Positions 1-11,255 of a stretch of 64,000 bases of DNA are shown here, one piece after another. Position numbers and translations under genes: made by a program. The stretch is taken from contig OZ024827.1 of NCBI GenBank assembly GCA_964016985.1, positions 79,931,835 through 79,995,834 on the forward strand. The letters run 5' to 3'. Under the pieces are notes generated by a model. That model had not been told where the DNA came from. It saw only the letters and a list, made by a program, of their open reading frames with translations, and did not search any database. This DNA comes from Anodontia alba. Taxonomy: Eukaryota; Mollusca; Bivalvia; Lucinida; Lucinidae. Within the stretch, counting starts at the first letter, position 1; the number at the start of each line of letters is the position of its first letter.

Positions 1-20
1 ACAGGTGTGTTTTCGTAATG
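1..20 (+). mobile_element. Family A element, right end only
   Basis: The window opens inside a family A copy. Only the right terminal repeat (AGGTGTGTTTTCGTAATG) is present, and the rest lies upstream. Confidence 0.75.
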
Positions 21-145
21 TATAGTGAAGATACAAAGGAAATGCCACAGTCATGAAGCACAGCCTTCCTGAGGCGCCAGAAGAAGGAAAGACGAGAAAC
101 AAATAATGACAAGACTAACACCATATACGTATGAAAACACCGACG
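21..145 (-). repeat. Family J fragment (retroelement 3' tail)
   Basis: This matches, by eye, the tail following the retroelement ORF at 21262-21873. It shares a GGAAATGCCACAGTCATGAAGC-type start and the AAACAAATAATGACAAGACTAACACC-type end, with divergence. It sits exactly between two family A copies. Confidence 0.5.
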
Positions 146-155
146 CATAAACAAA

Positions 156-475
156 CATAACGAAAACACGTCTATTCAAATATATAGAAAATTTCACCTT
201 AAAAAATGAAAATTTTTAGATAAAAAAACACTGATATTTTTTTGAATTTCTGCTCAAAACATAGATTGTGGGTACTCGTAAGAACTGCCTCGGTGAGGCT
301 GTTCTAACGAGTACCCACAAACTATTTTTTGAGCAAAAAAAAAAAAAATAAAAAAATAAAAAAGAAAAGAAAAAAAAAAAAAACATGTACATTGTATATC
401 CCTATTAACTCCAGTTTTACTGTATAAAAATGGGGTTTAAGGGGATCAAAATTATATAGGCATGTTTTTGTGATG
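156..475 (-). mobile_element. Family A element, full length
   Basis: The copy runs from CATAACGAAAACACG to GTTTTTGTGATG, in reverse orientation. The central palindrome (about 258-335) is intact at its heart. The copy is enlarged by an A-rich tract at about 335-384. Confidence 0.85.
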
Positions 476-530
476 AAAGAACTGCAACAGCGAAGCCGCC
501 TTGGGTCGAAGATCAGTACAAGTTAAAGGA

Positions 531-810
531 CATCACGAAAACACGCCTATATTATTTTGACCCCTTTAAACCCCACTATTACATAGTAAAATTGGGGTTT
601 AAAGGGGTATACATTATTTTTCTTATTTCTGCTCAAAAACATATATTGTGGGTACTGGTTACATGTAGTACTGCCTCGCGGATTTTAATGTGTGCCCACA
701 ATCTATGTTTTGAGCAGAAGTATGAAAAATATCAGAATATTTTATCTGAAAATTTTCCTTGTTTGGTTGTAAAATTTTCAGCGTATTTGAATAGGCGTGT
801 TTTCGTAATG
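531..810 (+). mobile_element. Family A element, core altered
   Basis: Both terminal repeats are clear (CATCACGAAAACACGCCTAT and ATAGGCGTGTTTTCGTAATG). The left hairpin (AAACCCC...GGGGTTT) and outer core are present. The inner core palindrome is scrambled: only TTGTGGGTACTGG and GTGCCCACAATC still pair. Confidence 0.88.
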
Positions 811-971
811 ATAAGATTGAATGACACGAAATGACATTTCTAAATAACAATCTAACAATATAACGACTCCAGAACGAACAACTGCAATAGAAATGAATAT
901 TGTAAATATGCTTTATGGTTCTACGGCAGTGCCACCGTTGCAGTTTGTCTTTATATGATGCACAACGTAGT

Positions 972-1065
972 CTACGAAAAGGGTCCTTATGTAATTTGCA
1001 GACAACGCAGGCCCAGATCAGCCTGCGCATCGCGCATAATCGCAGGCTAATCTGGGCCTTCGTAG
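972..1065. repeat. Inverted repeat, family H-like
   Basis: Arms GGCCCAGATCAGCCTGCG and CGCAGGCTAATCTGGGCC pair around a 13-nt spacer at about 1028-1040. They are enclosed by CTACGAA and TTCGTAG, so the stem is long with an internal loop. The wording resembles the family H hairpins. Confidence 0.6.
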
Positions 1066-1099
1066 GTGTGTGTGTGTGTAGGGGGGGGGGGGGGGGGGG
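1066..1099. repeat. (GT)n followed by G19
   Basis: Seven GT dinucleotides are followed by an uninterrupted run of 19 G. This is a G-quadruplex candidate and a likely sequencing trouble spot. Confidence 0.95.
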
Positions 1100-1413
1100 C
1101 AGGTCAGAAGGCACATTTTAGGACGTTGTGGCTCATTTATGTGTTAGATAAATGCTATACATAATGTAGTAAACACAAACAATGAAGCTTGGCTTAACGC
1201 TATAGAAGTATGGCAGGCACTAATCAGCACCTACCTTCCAACGACTGGCGCCAATACTTGATATCAAATAGGAGCCGTGGCATGCATTTAAAACAAGCTC
1301 CATGATATTATACCCCTGTATTAACATTTATAGGGAAAATGATAATAAAAGCTGTAAAGATGTTCCAAATGAAAACCCATGTACATTTAGCCTTTACCAA
1401 TCATTCGCTTATT

Positions 1414-1598
1414 CAGCAGACGACAAATTTCTGACGTTTTCTTATATTACCAGAAAAAAGATTTGACATTTCATGCAAATTGTCGGAGACAATTTGCATA
1501 AAATGTCAAATCCAGTTTTCTGGGGAAAATAATAAAAATATTTCAATACGTCGTCTGCTGAAAATTTTACCCAGAGTGCTAAGTGTTAAAGCGTTTGG
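1414..1598. mobile_element. Family E foldback element
   Basis: Ends CAGCAGACGAC and CGTCGTCTGCTG are inverted. The centre holds the stem GACATTTCATGCAAATTGTC / GACAATTTGCATAAAATGTC, flanked by CCAGAAAA-type motifs. A flank reading AGTGCTAAGTGTTAAAG is typical of the family's outer part. Confidence 0.75.
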
Positions 1599-3089
1599 AC
1601 AGAACGAGCTATAAGAGAACAATACACACCAAAAATGATTTATAGGTAGGACAAACACAGTCTGTTCAGTAACTTAACTAATCAGGCTAAGTGACATTCC
1701 TATTTGATTCTTTCGCGGAAAAAAGATTGCTTTAACACAAAGAAGAAATTGCTAAGCGCCATGCGACTTTTGACCAATCAGTCATTTAAAGAAATATGCG
1801 AGGCTCTCCAAGCAGGAAACGACCTCTAATATTTGCGACTAGTTTATGCTAGCAGTCGGATTAAGGGAACTAGATACACTTTGTAGATTTTCTGCAATTT
1901 TTATACAAAGGTTGCAATGCTGATGACTTCCTGTGAGCTGTCCTGCTCCACAAGTTCCTTATGAAAAGGCATATAATTAACAATTCTTTTCCTTTAAAGT
2001 AGACCCCTTTACAGAAGAAGGCAGCATCAATGAGAGATACCAGTAGCGTTTCTATTATCTCCCTTGATAGGTAAAGTGGAAGGCAGACCATATACTAACT
2101 AGGTCCTTCCAACTGGAATCCTCTGTCTTTATCATAGGTCCTCCCTGTAATTTAACTAATATTTAACTTTAAAATTGTCCATGCCCATACAAAAGACTTA
2201 CAAACATTATACATTTAATTGCACAACAAATATTTCTTTTTGATAGTTTGGAAGCTTCTCGCGCATATAACCCCATATAAGTTAGGGTTTGCAAGGATAA
2301 CACTGCTACATTTGTATCCTTAATGGAGATCTAATGTTAACAGCAGAGGAATCCAATAAACTGGACCTGGTTGTTTACAGAGACTACTCAGGGGAGTTGA
2401 CTGCTATCTCCCATTCCAACAGAGTTGCCCTCCTTTGAAAGTATATCCATTTCTCTTAAGTACAGGGCGTTACTTGCAACCTTCTTCCTAGACACTTCAT
2501 TGCCAGTAGGTGATGTCAGACGCTTCTCAGACTGGAGGGATGCACAAACCGATACTGGCTTGATCACGTGTATCATGATGACGTTTCTTAGAGTAAGAGG
2601 TCTATATGAGTATGTTTAACTGACTGTATTCCAGATATTTTCATTTCAAGACAAACAAAATGGAACTTTAAATGATTATGTGCCGCACCATGATAAAATG
2701 TACCTACGCGGCATATGTCAACACGAAGAGATCCAGTTCAGAAAGCGAATCAGCATAATTGGATAAGAGTCTTTTCCATATATCTTTATAATCTACTGTG
2801 CCAAACGATTCTGCAAAGGAGGAGAGAAAGTTTTGATAAGCGCATGCTGATCTCGGTTCTCGCTGTCCACTTATATCCCAAATGCGTTTTTCGCTTGGTA
2901 AGACTCATATAATATACACAAAATGCACATATTATGATAAAGCTGCAGAACAATGTGGTTTCACCATAAAACTTGATAAATGTCTGCCATTTTTACAAGG
3001 GAGACAATGTTGTTACCAAGACCCTAATGGAAATTGGTCTACTTTGAAAAGGAAGATTGGCTACTTTCTAGTTCTAATTTAAAACGAAA
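1599..3089. other. No recognisable feature
   Basis: There are only short open frames without family resemblance, splice structure or repeats that I can assign. It may be intergenic or intronic. Confidence 0.4.
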
Positions 3090-3150
3090 ACAAAATGCCT
3101 CCTTCTTAGGGGTGTACTTTAAAAGGAAAGAGTTTGCTCTCTTTTTAATG
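3090..3150. repeat. Family F fragment
   Basis: It holds one arm of the family F palindrome (GTACTTTAAAAGGAAAGAGTTTGCTC). The second arm is missing. Confidence 0.45.
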
Positions 3151-3365
3151 GCGAGTAAATGTGAGTAAGCTACCGGATGAACATTTTAGAAGCCACAGCA
3201 GTGCAGTGTACGGATAAATTAACTATAGAAAACAAACGTTTCATTCTTTTTTAACCCTTCTCATGTTGAATAAATTAAGATGCTACGCCCACTTCTAATT
3301 CCCAGCCAATCAGATTACTTGTTCCGCGTTTTCGATAGAAATTCACATATTAAATGACTAACAGT

Positions 3366-3425
3366 GCAGATCCAGTTCAGAAGCCAACTGATCTGAATTT
3401 ACACTGTTTGCTAAGACAGGGCATG
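3366..3425. repeat. Family G inverted-repeat fragment
   Basis: A degenerate pair reads CAGTGCAGATCCAG and CTGAATTTACACTGTTTGC. Confidence 0.55.
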
Positions 3426-3920
3426 TCGTGCTCAGCAAGAGATGGGTTAAACATTCCCTTAGAATCTAAAATATATTGCAAAGGGCAATGCATTTTGTCC
3501 AGCTAAGAATTTATGTATGTTTCTTTCTTCTCTTTTTTTTTTCGCAAACAGATGTTAGTTTTTCAAAGCTTGATACTTTAAGTCCCCCTACCATTTAATG
3601 AGAGCATGGATACATCACATATGATACCAAAATAAAGTATAACATGAAGTCTTAATATTAATGCTGCTCAGTGTTTTTTTTTTTTTTTTTTTTTTTTTTT
3701 TCCTGTTAAAAGCTTTCACACATTTCATAATTGGGTTAGGCTCTGGGGCGTTTAATTCAGCCAGACTCTACATTTATATCACATTTCTGACAAAAAGAAT
3801 ACATCGACGCTACATGCAACCAATAACAGCTATTAGTAAGATTAAAGACTGCCTCCGGCGACCATATTTCGAAACCTACAGCCAGAGATCAATATACGCT
3901 CGTATGAACAGGGGCACAAT
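3426..3920. other. No gene; contains T28 tract
   Basis: The stretch contains a T28 homopolymer at 3674-3701. Nothing else is recognised. Confidence 0.5.
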
Positions 3921-4126
3921 ATTTCCTACAAGACTGAACGTATGCCCAGCGAAGACTCAGAGCAGCCCGCACATAAGCGCAATTTGATCAGTCTTCGAAT
4001 GGCCTTTTTTGGGTAGACATTGATCCAAAGCGTCTTCAAGTGGACAGCGAAAACTCTGATCAGACGGCGCGGATGCGCGGGCTGATCCGATGTTTTGCTA
4101 GGCGCACATACAGACTTGTAGGAAAT
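3921..4126. mobile_element. Family H element, near complete
   Basis: The outer arms ATTTCCTACAAGACTG and CAGACTTGTAGGAAAT are inverted. Inside are two GATCAG-rich segments, each with GCGCAG-like content (about 3950-3998 and 4045-4100). The same layout recurs at 16563-16760. Confidence 0.7.
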
Positions 4127-4576
4127 GCTTTACCTAGCTCATTTTCAAACACAAACTATCAGACACCCGTTACTTTTTATCTTAAATGATGATAATACCA
4201 TTGCAAAATCCCACAGCTTCGAATAGTGAAATTAACTACTAAAGCAAATGTTGGAGTCTATAAATGCATAAACGATCAATTCCAACAGTACATGTACTAC
4301 AGTCAAGAAGAGTTCTTTCCATGAGAGAAGACCCCCTTCATCTACTAAATGGTCTATCTGTGCGTCCGTCTGACCATAAATATTTAATTCGTTATCGTAT
4401 CTTCTCCAAGCCACCCGAAATAAACATGTAAATTGTGTTACATGCAGATCAATTCTTAACCCATTTATGCCGAATGGTATGTTCTACCTTCACTCTTTGG
4501 CCTCGGCCGAGGTCGGCAACATTCTTTCGTGGAGATTGATTATGAAATATTTTCTACGGTCATTCTCTCCCTTCCG
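4127..4576. other. No gene recognised
   Basis: A 60-codon minus-strand open frame (4232-4414) is unrecognised. A CCTCGGCCGAGG palindrome lies at about 4500. There is no other support for coding. Confidence 0.35.
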
Positions 4577-4745
4577 CTGATTCAAGAAGGGCAGTTGTCA
4601 GTTTCTGGCGAAAGAATGTGCACAATACTGGTTAACTGCTTAGAGGACTAAGCCTGCCCAGTAAACGTGTGGTTAGGTAAACTGCCGCGCTCGACATGGC
4701 CCCATTGGGTTGACTGGGCTGTAAAACCTCAACACAAACTAACCT
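4577..4745 (+). repeat. Family L dispersed repeat (SINE-like)
   Basis: This is nearly the same sequence as 37320-37493 and, inverted and shorter, 33765-33868. Shared landmarks are GGGCAGTTGTCAGTTTCTGG, TTAGAGGACTAAGCCTGCCC and GTAAAACCYCAACACAAAC. No polymerase III boxes are obvious, so calling it a SINE is only an inference from the AAAC-rich tail. Confidence 0.65.
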
Positions 4746-4844
4746 TCACTCTTCGGACAGGTCCACTTCCAATATAAGGGTTGTCTGGTTAGATTTTATT
4801 GTGACCATGTTTTATAGAAATTCCTGTTTTTAATGCAAACATTG

Positions 4845-4883
4845 TAGACCCAGTGGCGTCTGATCTGGGTGTACACTGTTTGC
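4845..4883. repeat. Family G inverted-repeat fragment
   Basis: GCAAACATTGTAGACCCAG pairs with CTGGGTGTACACTGTTTGC around a short GTGGCGTCTGAT centre. Confidence 0.65.
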
Positions 4884-5171
4884 CAATGTCCCTTTAATGG
4901 ACGCTAGGCTTAAATGGGTGAAAGGGAAAAAACATGCTAGTAAATAAAGTATCTGATAAGCAAGATCTTATAAATCGTCCATTTCGATGCAAATATGAAC
5001 AAAACTGGATGGCAAATAGTACATTATTAAGGTTTGAAGCTATTAAATTTATTTTTATGGGCACCGCCATTTAGAATAGTTAATGAGGCTTTAAAACGTG
5101 ATAAATCCTTAAATAAATATGCTAAACATAAATAAATAAGATTTGCAACAGTAGTCAGTTACTTTTGCATA

Positions 5172-5503
5172 CAGTAGACTCTCGTTATGTCGAATTCCAA
5201 GGGACTCTCTGAAATACTTCGAGATATCCGTACTTCGACATATCAGATTTGCAGAATTGAGGAAAAACTAATTCGATCAACCACATTTAACAAATATGTA
5301 TGTAATTGAACTCTTCTTGGAGTTAGAGATATAATGAAAATATTGTGGAAAAGAGAAATTGCTCCTTAGGAGCAATTTCTCCTCTTTTCCACAATATTTC
5401 TTGCATGTTGTTAGATTTTGATGTTTAGGCAGGGACCAGATTTTTCACTTCGAGATCAGCGGTTATTCGAGATAAGCGAGGTCGAGATAACGATAGTCAA
5501 CTG
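5172..5503. mobile_element. Family D element (pogo-like MITE), complete
   Basis: Inverted ends CAGTAGACTCTCGTTATGTC and its right counterpart (read inward: CAGTTGACTATCGTTATCTC) are flanked by TA on both sides (5170-5171, 5504-5505). TA duplication and CAGT ends are the hallmark of pogo/Tc1-mariner elements. The centre, at about 5337-5399, is a near-perfect palindrome around GCTCCTTAGGAGC. There is no coding capacity. Confidence 0.82.
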
Positions 5504-6027
5504 TATATAGTATCTTACCTAAGCATTTATGGATTTCGCCTGAGGACCACACACTTTTCTGTCAGAAAGGTTTTATTTAATATTTTGAAACGTATAAAAC
5601 CGTAAGAAATATTCAAAAGATAATAGTTTGGAAAATTTCAAATAGCTTTAATTTCCTTAATTCTTATCCAATTTTCATCACTATTATATCACAATGCATG
5701 ATTTGTCGGGATCTTTCATCTCTCATACATTATTAGCCAACCTTGCGTTTGCCTTCACACTCTTTAAATACTGGCGCAACATTATATTTTAATTATGCGG
5801 TCGAACAGTCTGTCTCCTGCTTCGGCTTCTTCAGGTGATAAAAGTACCTGGAGATTTTGTCACCATTTTTCTAAGGGAGACAATTTTTGCATCCATGGCA
5901 TTTAAATCCTTTCAAAAGGAGGCAGAGAGGTAGGAAATTATTGCGTTCAGAGAGGCCCATTCTTTATTGCGTATTGATAAAGCAATAAAGAAGTTTACTG
6001 TACCTTAACGTTTAGGGGGCTTGTTTA
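5504..6027. other. No gene recognised
   Basis: A weak family F-like stretch (AGGGAGACAATTTTTGCAT) lies near 5873. Otherwise the stretch is uncharacterised. Confidence 0.35.
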
Positions 6028-6171
6028 AAACGTCGACAGTGGATATTTTGAAATAGAGACTTCACCATTTCTTGCAAATTTTCTCCCTAGTAGACAATTT
6101 GCATGAAATGTGGGAGCCTTTTTACCAGAAAAAAAGAGAGAAAAAAAATAACATTAATTTATCGTCTGCTG
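6028..6171. mobile_element. Family E foldback element, diverged
   Basis: The right end ATCGTCTGCTG is clear and the left end is degenerate. The centre pairs TTTCTTGCAAATTTTCTCC with the inverted TAGACAATTTGCATGAAA. Confidence 0.6.
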
Positions 6172-8017
6172 AAATAGCCGAGAGAGTTGTGAAGGTTTAG
6201 CATCAACTTGGACATTTGGTCATACCGGTTGGACGTGTCAGTCCAATGTTTTGTGACAAACTAATCAATTGGTGATTCGCTTTTGCGGGAGTATATTCTT
6301 GTTCTGAACCACTATGTATGAGATTTGATTGTAACAACATCTAAAATTGTTTGTCGTAAATACGTGTTCTACGTTTATTCTGATGCCTCTCGCAATGAAG
6401 TAATTGATCGAGCTCTAAGTAACCAAACTTTGAGACACAGGCTGTAGAAATTGTATAAAAGATGTGTAAAACGAGGCACAATCCACAATCACAGAACACA
6501 GCCTACCAACTGGTAGGGTGACTTTCAAGACTGAAAAATTGTGAACCCGGACCCCCCCCTCCCCCGTACAACAAGATGTGTCTTATACCAAAATGTTCCA
6601 CATTCTCTTTAGTTTCTGAAAATGCCGGCATAAATTGGCATAAATGATGGCGAACGGAGAAATCCAATATGGTCGCCAACTACTAAAAGTCTGCTTTTGA
6701 AGCCTAAATTGTCTTCTGGTTGTTCTAGTATGCATGCAAAATGTATATTTTGATTGATATGTACTCGTTACAGACAATACTATTTATTTAAATACATAAA
6801 GAAGCACGATTTAAACATTAAAGGCAAAATTAGAGGATAAATGGCCAATTTTTGGTCTAAAAATAGAGCACTTAGAAGAAACAGAAGTTCCCTAAAATTA
6901 CTTAAGCGATATCACTTGCTTCATTTTAATTTAAACAACACACCAGTTATCATGGCCAATTTAAACATCATATTTCTGTTGAAAATGTTAAACCAGTATT
7001 GAACAGTAATCAGTTTGTTACCCCTACCCCCACCACTCGATTTCAAATTTTCTGAACTGATGCTCGTGAAGCTTGACAAGAGACAATAGAAGAAATGAAA
7101 AAGATGGACAAAATGGTAAACTATTTCATTTATCAACATTTTTTAATTAGGAATTGTTTGATTTTCTTCATAGTTCAAGTTTTAAATCACAGACATAATA
7201 ACAAATAAGAAACACTGACCTGGATAAAATTGGCTTGATAATGTTTACTATAACACCGACAGAAAGTATTATGGAGGGAAACTTTAAAAATACATGTATG
7301 TAAACATTGTAAATAAATTAACTGAAACCAAATATAGAAGGAAATGGCAAGTGTATTTATAAACTATCAAACACATGCAGACATTTTGCAGAAATGTCGA
7401 CACACTGTAAGGTCGACTTTAGAAGAGTGTCCTATAATGGACTTATCCATCCATCGTGGACACTTCGTGAGCCTGTCTGTGGACATTCAGCGAAAAATAC
7501 AAAAAGCTATTTTGATATATTTGACATATTCGAGCTATTGAATTCCCTTTCTAATGCCACTTTTCATTACATACTAAGGCTAAGCAATGGGCCATGCATC
7601 TTAGCGCCAGTTGATTTTATCATTAACCCAATATAAAAAGGCAATTAAATTGAGAAAACATGACAGTCTTCAAATGTAAACAATGATGCAAGATGCAGAT
7701 ATTGAAAACATTATTCAGTGGGTAAATCATCCAAAATTGAACACAATTTGGAGCAATTGTCGTCAGAATGAAACATATTTTGGCGTAAATTTTGGTGTTG
7801 GGTTGTATGGAATTAATTCTGCGCAGTATAGCATTCTCCAATTTTTAAAATAACGCCCTCCTAGACGACAAAAGCCCCTGACTGTCGACAACCCACCTGA
7901 AACAGCCACCTTTTTAGCTCGCGCTACTCATGTCCGGATATTCACGTCACTTATTTTTTTTGCAAAACAATTGGCCATGAATGACGAGAACTTTACATTG
8001 TGCCTCAAGACAGCTCC
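6172..8017. other. No recognisable feature
   Basis: This long stretch has only short unsupported open frames. A C-rich run lies near 6550 (ACCCCCCCCTCCCCC). I see no repeat family or splice-bounded exon. Confidence 0.35.
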
Positions 8018-8521
8018 CATACAAAATGTACTGGGAGCTGCCTATTGCAGCTGCCTTTAGGTAGCCCGTAGGAAGTGCTATAGGCTGCCTATAGGCTGCC
8101 TACGGGAAATTTTCCATGCAAATTTTGGGTGGCCTACTCCTTATATGGAGTAGGCAGCTCATATACAATGACTTAAAAGGGATCTGGAGCTGCCTACTGT
8201 GCCTATTCTGCTTCCTCATCTGTCATTGGCCACTGAGCTGCCTACTACTGCCTCTTAAATGCTTTCCTTGCCTATTGAGCTGCCTACTACATGTTCACTG
8301 GCAACTGAGCTGCCTACCCTGCCTATTCAGTGGGAACTGAGCTGCCTATTCTGCCTATTAGATGTCCATTGGCTACTGAGCTGCCTACTCTGCCTATTCA
8401 GTTGGAATGGAGCTGCCTATTCTGCCTAGTGCTTGTTTATTGGCTACTGAGTTGCCTACTCTGCCTATTCAGTGGGAACTGCTTGTGAGCTGCCCATTCT
8501 GCCTACTACATGTTCATTGGC
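8018..8521 (+). repeat. Degenerate tandem array of GAGCTGCCTACT units
   Basis: The motif RAGCTGCCTAYTCTGCCTAT recurs about ten times, alternating between half-units ending CATTGGCTACT and CAGTGGGAACT. The composite period is roughly 60-65 bp. The units are diverged, so the array is old. The upstream part (8030-8160) has shorter, related GGCTGCCTA repeats. It runs straight into the tRNA-like sequence that follows. Confidence 0.85.
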
Positions 8522-8592
8522 TGGCATTGAACTCGGTACCTCTAGCAGTAGAGGAAAGTGCACTAACCACTTAGCTAATCACGCTCTACATG
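8522..8592 (-). repeat. tRNA-derived SINE head or tRNA pseudogene
   Basis: On the minus strand TTAGCTAAGTGG (8567-8578) fits the polymerase III A box. GAGTTCAATGCC (8523-8534) is a weakened B box 32 nt further on. Between them CCTCT and AGAGG form a five-bp anticodon-like stem. No matching acceptor stem is seen, so this is not a working tRNA gene. Confidence 0.6.
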
Positions 8593-8639
8593 GGCTACTT
8601 GGATGGGTTTTTCAAAAATCTGTCCTTTAAAATAACGAT

Positions 8640-8960
8640 GTCCAGGTAGGTGGGCGTCGGGTGGCACGTAGAGGATGAGCAAACAAATCAATACAGACGA
8701 TACACACGCTACAAATAAAAGAAAAACAAGGCAACATGCTCCCTCTTCCTCAAAAAAGGTGCTCACAATGCTAAACATAACCCACTAAATACAACGATAA
8801 GACAACGAAAAGTATACATTAAAAAAAAAAAAAAAAAAGGCCCGCAGCGGACGGCCACAAGGCGACAAGGCCACAAAAATAACAAAAAAAAAAAACAAAA
8901 AAAAAAACACACACACCAGAACTACCGCTTTAAAACGGTACATGTAATTAGTAAAACACC
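8640..8960 (-). repeat. Family J fragment with A-rich tracts
   Basis: The right part (ACCAGAACTACCGCTTTAAAACGG) corresponds to ACCAGGACCACCGCCTTAGAACGG in the retroelement tail at about 20941. The left part is more diverged and carries two poly-A stretches. Confidence 0.45.
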
Positions 8961-8962
8961 TA

Positions 8963-9204
8963 GGGTCCAGTTGTTCAAAGCATCGTTAGCTTAACGAGCT
9001 CGTTAGTAGTCAAAATGTTAATTGTTCTAGTAAGTATAATATCTAATTCACAGGCATTTTTGCTGAAAAATGTGAGTAGCTTTTGCAAATGCAAAAGCTA
9101 CTCACATTTTTCAGCAAAACTATTGGCGTATATGCTATATTTAATGATCAAAGTTTTAACGATTCGTTAACTAACGACATCGTAAGTTTTGAACAACTGG
9201 GCCC
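8963..9204. mobile_element. Family B foldback element, complete
   Basis: Ends GGGTCCAGTTGTTCAAAGC and TTTTGAACAACTGGGCCC are inverted. Next inward are TTAGCTTAACGAGCTCGTTAG and TCGTTAACTAACGA blocks. The centre is a palindrome of about 60 nt around TTTTGCAAATGCAAAA with TGAAAAATGTGAGTAGC arms. Same layout as 13052-13295 and 43784-44027. Confidence 0.85.
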
Positions 9205-9505
9205 TGATGCAAAATCCCACATTCCTCCAGATTGCTTAGGAAAATACTTTTGAGCTACACGGTGTGTTTTAAACCTGAGATATGTACCGTCCTGAAGGAA
9301 ATGCATGTGAAGTCTGGTCTGCATATTTGCTCCTTGTTTTCTTTGTTGGAACTGGAGCAAAAATATATTGTAGGATACTTACTCCAGAGACCAAATAAAC
9401 CAGTTAATAGTCTACAACGAAAGAAAACATGATCTTATTCAATTATACAGTTTCTGAATTTGACCACCTTGGGACCGCGGAATGCCTTTTATATACGTCT
9501 TATCG

Positions 9506-9694
9506 TATTTACCCTGACTATGCTGACAGACAGGCCTGTGAAAACAATGTAGACTCAGATCAGAGTACGGCGTCTGATCAGGGTCTACACTGGTTGCCAC
9601 TCGATCAGCATCAACAGGTAGCAAAATGAGTGTGGTCAAATTTTCAAGTATGGCAGAAAGTTAAGGGTTTTTGAATACTTAGGATAAATATGGT
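9506..9694. mobile_element. Family G element, complete
   Basis: The left end CGTATTTACCCTGACTATGC and right end GAATACTTAGGATAAATATGG are inverted versions of the end seen at 55343-55568. The central arms AACAATGTAGACTCAGATCAG and CTGATCAGGGTCTACACTGG flank GTACGGCGT. Confidence 0.68.
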
Positions 9695-9899
9695 AATATG
9701 CAAATGAAACAATAATAGTGCAATGATGGTGTTATTATTCCAATAAAAAGATTCTCAGTCGTTCCTTCAGTACAAACATCAATACTACGTATTATTGAGA
9801 GCCATTATCAACGCTCAGTGGTATAGAACATAGAGCATGTAGAGAGGGTGCAATAAATACTTCATTAATATAACCTACATATCTGTGGGGGCACCGGAG

Positions 9900-9997
9900 A
9901 CCCAGATCAGTCAGTGTATTTGTAGGTTTGATCAGCATGTAATATACCTTAACGAAAAAAGAATGCCTTATCAGATTGCGCAGACTGATCTGGGGCC
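9900..9997. repeat. Family H-like inverted repeat
   Basis: ACCCAGATCAGTCAGTG and CAGACTGATCTGGGG pair across about 65 nt. Confidence 0.5.
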
Positions 9998-10305
9998 AAA
10001 CCGTTCACAATTAACTCAATAGTTCTTTTTACGTTTTATTATTTACGTCCTAGTGCCAACACTACTGTGGATGCTTTGGCAAACATTGATATACGTTGTT
10101 TTTTTTTATTTATCTATTTATTTATTTATTTTTAATTGTTTTTAATTATCTAGCTGCAGCAATATCCAATATCATTTCATATAACATTACCACGTAAACT
10201 GATAAAAGACTAACGTCGAGACTTTATAACTTTCATTAGAAAAAAAAAAAAAAAAAATACTCATCACCATATTTGTACTGAGAGGTATGTTTGATCGTTT
10301 TGTAC
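9998..10305. other. Low-complexity, no gene
   Basis: A (TTTA)n/T-rich block lies at about 10099-10145 and an A17 tract at about 10241-10257. Confidence 0.6.
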
Positions 10306-10585
10306 CATTACGAAAACATGCCTATTCAAATAAATAAAAAAATTCACTTCCAAAAATTTAAAATTTTCAGATAAAAAAAACTGTGATATTTTTCATATTT
10401 CTGCTCAAAACATAGATTGTTGGTACTCGTTAGAACCGCCTCGGCGAGGCGGTTCTAACGAGTACCCACAATCCATGTTTTGAGCAGAAATAAGAAAAAT
10501 AACTTATACCCCTGCAAACCCCAGTTTTACTATAAACCAGTGGGGTTTAAGGGGGTCAAAATTATATAGGCTTGTTTTCGTGATG
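10306..10585 (-). mobile_element. Family A element, full length
   Basis: The ends are CATTACGAAAACATGCCTAT and TATAGGCTTGTTTTCGTGATG. The core palindrome is near perfect around CGCCTCGGCGAGGCG. Both side hairpins are present. Confidence 0.92.
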
Positions 10586-10668
10586 CAGTCGAACTTCCTC
10601 TTCCTCTTGGGGTCGGGGAAGGGCTGCGGTTTGTGATTGTGGCACTCCCTGGACTTTTCTCTTACCTT
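10586..10668 (+). repeat. Family J fragment
   Basis: GGGAAGGGCTGCGGTTTGTG and GGCACTCCCTGGACTTTTCTC are nearly the same as the retroelement tail (complement of 20690-20745). It directly abuts the family A copy. Confidence 0.65.
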
Positions 10669-10669
10669 T

Positions 10670-10996
10670 TTTTCAATGGCTCGAACATCTGTTCGACCAT
10701 GGAAATTGGTTCGAGATATGGATAGTTCGAGACACTGAGGGTTAATCATGGCGCCAGGTCAAGAAGCAAATGGCGATAATTTAGTGAAGTATTTTCGATC
10801 TTCTACGCAATAATTGTGTTAAGTGTACTCATTAGAATCGCCTCGATGATGCGATTCTTATGAGTACACACAATTTCATGATAAAATAAATAAAAATCTC
10901 TAAATATTTGTTTTCTTGAGCTATCCGAAGAATTTCGTAGGGACTCAAAAACGACTTCGAATTAGCCATGGTAAATGAGCCATCGAGGTTCGACTG
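10670..10996. mobile_element. Family C element, left end lost
   Basis: The right end reads GAGGTTCGACTG with TA following at 10997-10998, a pogo-like terminus. The left end begins only at CAATGGCTCGAAC. The centre (10812-10875) is a palindrome with the core GTACTCATTAGAATCGCCTCG, almost the family A core. Confidence 0.75.
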
Positions 10997-11174
10997 TAGT
11001 TCTAAAGATATAACATAGTAAATGTTATACCTAATGGTCCTGTAAGTAATGCTGTGGGCCTCTCTCTTTTCGTTTTATTACTATCCTTATTTGATTTGGT
11101 GCTAAATTATATAATCAAACAGTGGGTATACCGAAGGGTATACCGACGGGCATAACTCGTACTCGCCATTTTGC

Positions 11175-11255
11175 AGATTTTTCTCTGTTTTGTTACGAAA
11201 AAGATTTTCTTTTGGGTCTCGGGAGGGACGTGTTACGCGACTGTGGCATTTACAG
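11175..11255 (+). repeat. Possible family J fragment
   Basis: CTCGGGAGGGACGTG...GCGACTGTGGCATTT resembles the end of the retroelement tail, with considerable divergence. Confidence 0.35.

Noticed and set aside
1066..1099. Regulatory G-quadruplex
   Set aside because: A G19 tract can form one, but no gene is next to it and such homopolymers are common here.
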